A program made the translations under genes and the position numbers. From Pseudomonadota bacterium (GTDB taxonomy: Bacteria > Pseudomonadota > Gammaproteobacteria > Enterobacterales > Enterobacteriaceae), in NCBI GenBank assembly GCA_018261615.1, contig JAGTSE010000040.1:1-52055 (forward strand): a DNA stretch of 52,055 nucleotides. Reading direction: 5' to 3'. This document shows, piece after piece, positions 51,877-52,055 of this stretch (within the stretch, counting starts at the first letter, position 1; every line of letters starts with the position of its first letter). The notes beneath the pieces are model-generated. The model made no database searches. It saw nothing but the letters and a program-made list of their open reading frames with translations, and was not told the DNA's origin.

Positions 51877-52055
51877 AGTGAATGTCTGACTCTTCTATTA
51901 TTCATCTGACTCAACTTAGAGCCTATCCCATTAGGCTATTTTATTTGCCATTTGGACCTGGGCAGTGCCCACACAAAATGTGTTGGCATTTTGAACGCCG
52001 CTTGCGGCGGCCCTTTAGGGCGAGCGAAGCGAGTAATCCTCACGTACTACGTGTA
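51877..52055. repeat. right-edge intergenic string of small hairpins
   Basis: No gene is seen. Successive inverted repeats: AGCCTA/TAGGCT (51920-51937, then a T-rich run), CGCCGC/GCGGCG (51996-52009), GCCCT/AGGGC (52010-52021) and CACGTA/TACGTG (52041-52053). I associate this block with a dispersed Enterobacteriaceae intergenic sequence, from memory. In E. coli thiI lies beyond, reading away from xseB. Confidence 0.5.

Overview
The window is chromosomal DNA of an Enterobacteriaceae bacterium. Gene content and order follow the E. coli hemB-xseB segment (about 8-10 min), and the non-E. coli insertions and GC-rich coding suggest a Kosakonia/Enterobacter-like host. The genus is an inference. There is no prophage, integrase, transposase, CRISPR array, tRNA or rRNA.

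Layout: (1) 1-9564: a fused ornithine-lipid synthase (OlsF type), hemB, ampH, an inserted cysteine hydrolase, sbmA-yaiW, yaiY, yaiZ and ddlA. (2) 9565-12529 is a scarred interval. Where E. coli has iraP, phoA, psiF, dgcC and proC, this window has an MdtG-like MFS exporter, the last ten codons of phoA with its terminator, an intact psiF, the 3' end of a ferredoxin-reductase-like gene, and a proC lacking about 51 internal codons. (3) 12668-21829: yaiI, aroL, yaiA with an altered tail, aroM, ppnP, rdgC, mak, sbcC and sbcD. araJ is missing between mak and sbcC. (4) 22031-29382: phoB-phoR, brnQ, proY, a 2-hydroxyacid dehydrogenase remnant, and malZ. (5) 29440-34808: a DUF2339/DUF3999 membrane pair, peroxiredoxin C and acpH. 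(6) 34993-40457: the queA-tgt-yajC-secD-secF operon. (7) 40530-41661: a VOC protein and a WYL-type regulator behind a strong palindromic operator, at the place of yajD. (8) 41754-51876: tsx, yajI, then nrdR-ribD-ribE-nusB-thiL-pgpA, yajO, and xseB-ispA-dxs.

Phosphate links several genes. phoBR is intact with a Pho box. olsF, which makes a phosphate-free membrane lipid, is preceded by three PhoB-type heptamers at 11-bp spacing and a -10 at the right distance. phoA has been erased, leaving psiF behind its old terminator. The best leads are this candidate PhoB control of olsF, the phoA scar, the proC internal deletion, and a change that is silent in thiL but turns the usual pgpA ATG into ACG. 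Product names rest on reading the proteins against remembered family sequences; no search was run.
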